Below are positions 59,401 through 62,112 of a stretch of DNA of 64,000 bases, one piece after another (within the stretch, counting starts at the first letter, position 1; each line of letters begins with the position of its first letter). The notes below the pieces were generated by a model. That model saw only the letters and a program-made list of their open reading frames with translations. It ran no database searches and was not told where the DNA came from. Source of the DNA: Shinisaurus crocodilurus (taxonomy: Eukaryota > Chordata > Lepidosauria > Squamata > Shinisauridae); the NCBI GenBank assembly GCA_021292165.1, contig JAHFWL010001001.1, positions 1 through 64,000 on the forward strand, in the 5' to 3' direction. A program made the position numbers and the translations under genes.

Positions 59401-62074
59401 TGGCCCTGCCCATCCTGCTTGCGATGTGGGGCCCCCCAGCGCTTCTCTGAAATTGAACTTGGCCCTCGGGCTGAAAGAGGCTCCCCCACCCCTGCTCTAG
59501 ATCAAGGATGGGACAACTCGTGTGACTCTCCAGATGTTTTCGCCTACCTCTGCCATGATCCCTCACCAATGGCTATGCCAATGGGAGTTGTAGGCCAAAA
59601 CCTCTGGAGAGCCACAAGTTGCCCCATCCCTGCTCTAGGTAATTGGTGCCATTGTCAAACTTGCCAGGGTGGTTTCTCCCATTGTTCCAACAAAATCGCC
59701 CCCCCCCCCGGTAACTTAAGCCCATGAGTTCTAGGTCTGCACTCTGGGACAGCAGCAGAGAACAAGTCTTTGCCCACTTCTAGGTGACAGCCCTTCAGGT
59801 ATTTGAGGAGAGCTGTCATGTCTTCCCCACAAGTCTTCTCCATGCTAAAACATACCCAGTCCTTTCAACCTTTCCTAGGACTTGTTTTCCATACTGCTGA
59901 CCCTTTTTTTAATCATCATCATCATCATCGTCATCTCAGATGAGCAAAGAAACAGAATGAAACAGACTTACGGTATTTGTTGGAGAGGATGTCAGGAAAA
60001 AGGACATATGCTCATATGTGGTGGAGTTGTAAAAATGTAATGGTTTTTTGGCGAGAGGTTTTTACAGAAATATCGGAAATTGTTGGTATTCACTTCGAGG
60101 TCTGTCCAAAACTAGCATTGTTATCAATAACGGAGAAAGTTATTTGTGACCAAAATACGAAGGAATTAATTGTAAACCTGTTAACTGCAGTTAGGCTAAT
60201 GATAGCGAGAAAATGGAAAGTACAAGTACAACATGTTTTCCTAATAACTGACTGGTATAAGGGAGTTTGGGATATAGCCCTAAACGATAAATTAACTTGT
60301 AGTATCAAATGCAAAAAGGGACAGTTAAAGAAGAATAATTTTATGGATATATGGAATCAATTATTAGACTATGAATTAATAAAGGGGAAGGGGAGTATGC
60401 CTTGTCAGGACATGTTATATTTTTGGAATTCATTTGATCAAGGGGATTGAAGCGTATAAATTGGTCCCTAGGAGGGTGGGGTAGGGGGTGCACTTTATGA
60501 TTTATTGTATGTAGTTTTTGTTAAATCTTTGTGTTATTCTTGTATTTTGTTATATTTTGTTTTGAAAATTAAATAAAATTTAAAAGAAAAGAAAAGAAAA
60601 AGAAACAGACTTATGGGTGAACAGGTGCAAGTGGGACACTGACCAGAAATAGACCGATCTCTCTCTTCCCACTGTACCCGCTCCGCTCCATGTCTGGCCG
60701 TGGCGCTTGCGCTGTGCTTCATGCTTTCCCAAATCTCACGTCCGCAAACCATTTGGGGGGTGGGGGAGGAACACTGCCAGGACATCTTTATTTTTTGCTT
60801 TGTCTTGAGCGCCTGATGTGTCCTGCAGGCAGCGTGTGACGTGTTCTGCGTCGGCGACGACGTGAACATCGAGAAGGCCAACAACTCCCTCATCAGCAAT
60901 GACCGGAGCTGGAAGAGGAGCAAGTTCCGCCTGACTTACGTGGCTGAAGCCCCCGAACTGACGCAAGGTATTGATACACTCTCTCCATTCCCTGGACCAC
61001 CAGTGAGAAGATCTGGGGTGGGTGGGGCGCGCTTGCCAGGCTTTGGATACCTGTGGGGCTTTTATAGTATTTCACATATTTACGAATGTACACGCAGGGT
61101 GCTTCCAAATGAAGGTCTCCTCGCGCCAACCATCGGGAGCCATTCTGCAGCTGTTCCATCTTTTCTTCCTTGACAGATGTAGTGGAAACACCGAAGACCA
61201 TTGTTATTTCAAGGAGTATTAGTGGTGTACAGCTCCTTCTGTGCCTAGACTTCTGGCCAGGCCTGTTGCTTTTAGTGGTTAGCTATGCTGCTGCTTCCCG
61301 GAGTCAGTTATCTGTTTGAGACTTGAGAGCCTAGTAGATAAGTCTCTGGCAAGATCTCAAGGTTAACGAACTGAGGAAGTGTGCACGAGGCACCAGAGCC
61401 GAATTCTGTAAGTGTAGTTATAACTATTCATGTGCCTCCAACAAATGTGGTAATGAACCCATATATTTATAAAGAGAAAAGATAGTACAAAATTAGGAAA
61501 TGTAAAATACACAGATAACATTATTTCCTTCAGGATGCCAGCTAACACTTGTTTCGGTATCTTCATCAGAACTGATATAATATTGTTTTCTTTCTAATAT
61601 AGTTTGGCTGATATTATTGTCCTTCTCACATAAATTCCTTTGTGGTTCTGAAATGGCATACCATTTGAAAAGTAAAAAAAAACTTCAGGCCAAAATTTGA
61701 AACAACTACATACACATCCAAAATGATTCAGAAAGCACAATCCAATAAGTATCTCACCCTCCTGCAGCAGACAATGTGAAAATAGGGATGAAGTCTCCAA
61801 AAGCTTATTACCAGGTACTTCCAAATCCTATCCAAAAATTATAACAATTAACATCTTGCACTTCCTCAGTTCGTTTACTTCAGAGCTAGCTCCCCCTCCC
61901 CCCCCTTTTGTTTAAGATCTCAAGGTTAGCCACTTGTTAGGAGGGTGCCTGGCATGGAGTTATCTCTGCTGGCTTATTGCCAGCGGAGGTTGGTGACTCC
62001 AATGTCTGCCGGGTGGTGTATCCACTCTGGGTTTTAGTCTGAACTTTAAAGGAGCTATCCATGGTGCTGAACCC

Positions 62075-62112
<38 letters not shown>

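Noticed and set aside
60829..60967. Assignment of the gene as NOS3 or NOS2
   Set aside because: The exon 19 text [12 protein letters not shown] and the long autoinhibitory loop with RKSS match neuronal NOS, not the other paralogues.
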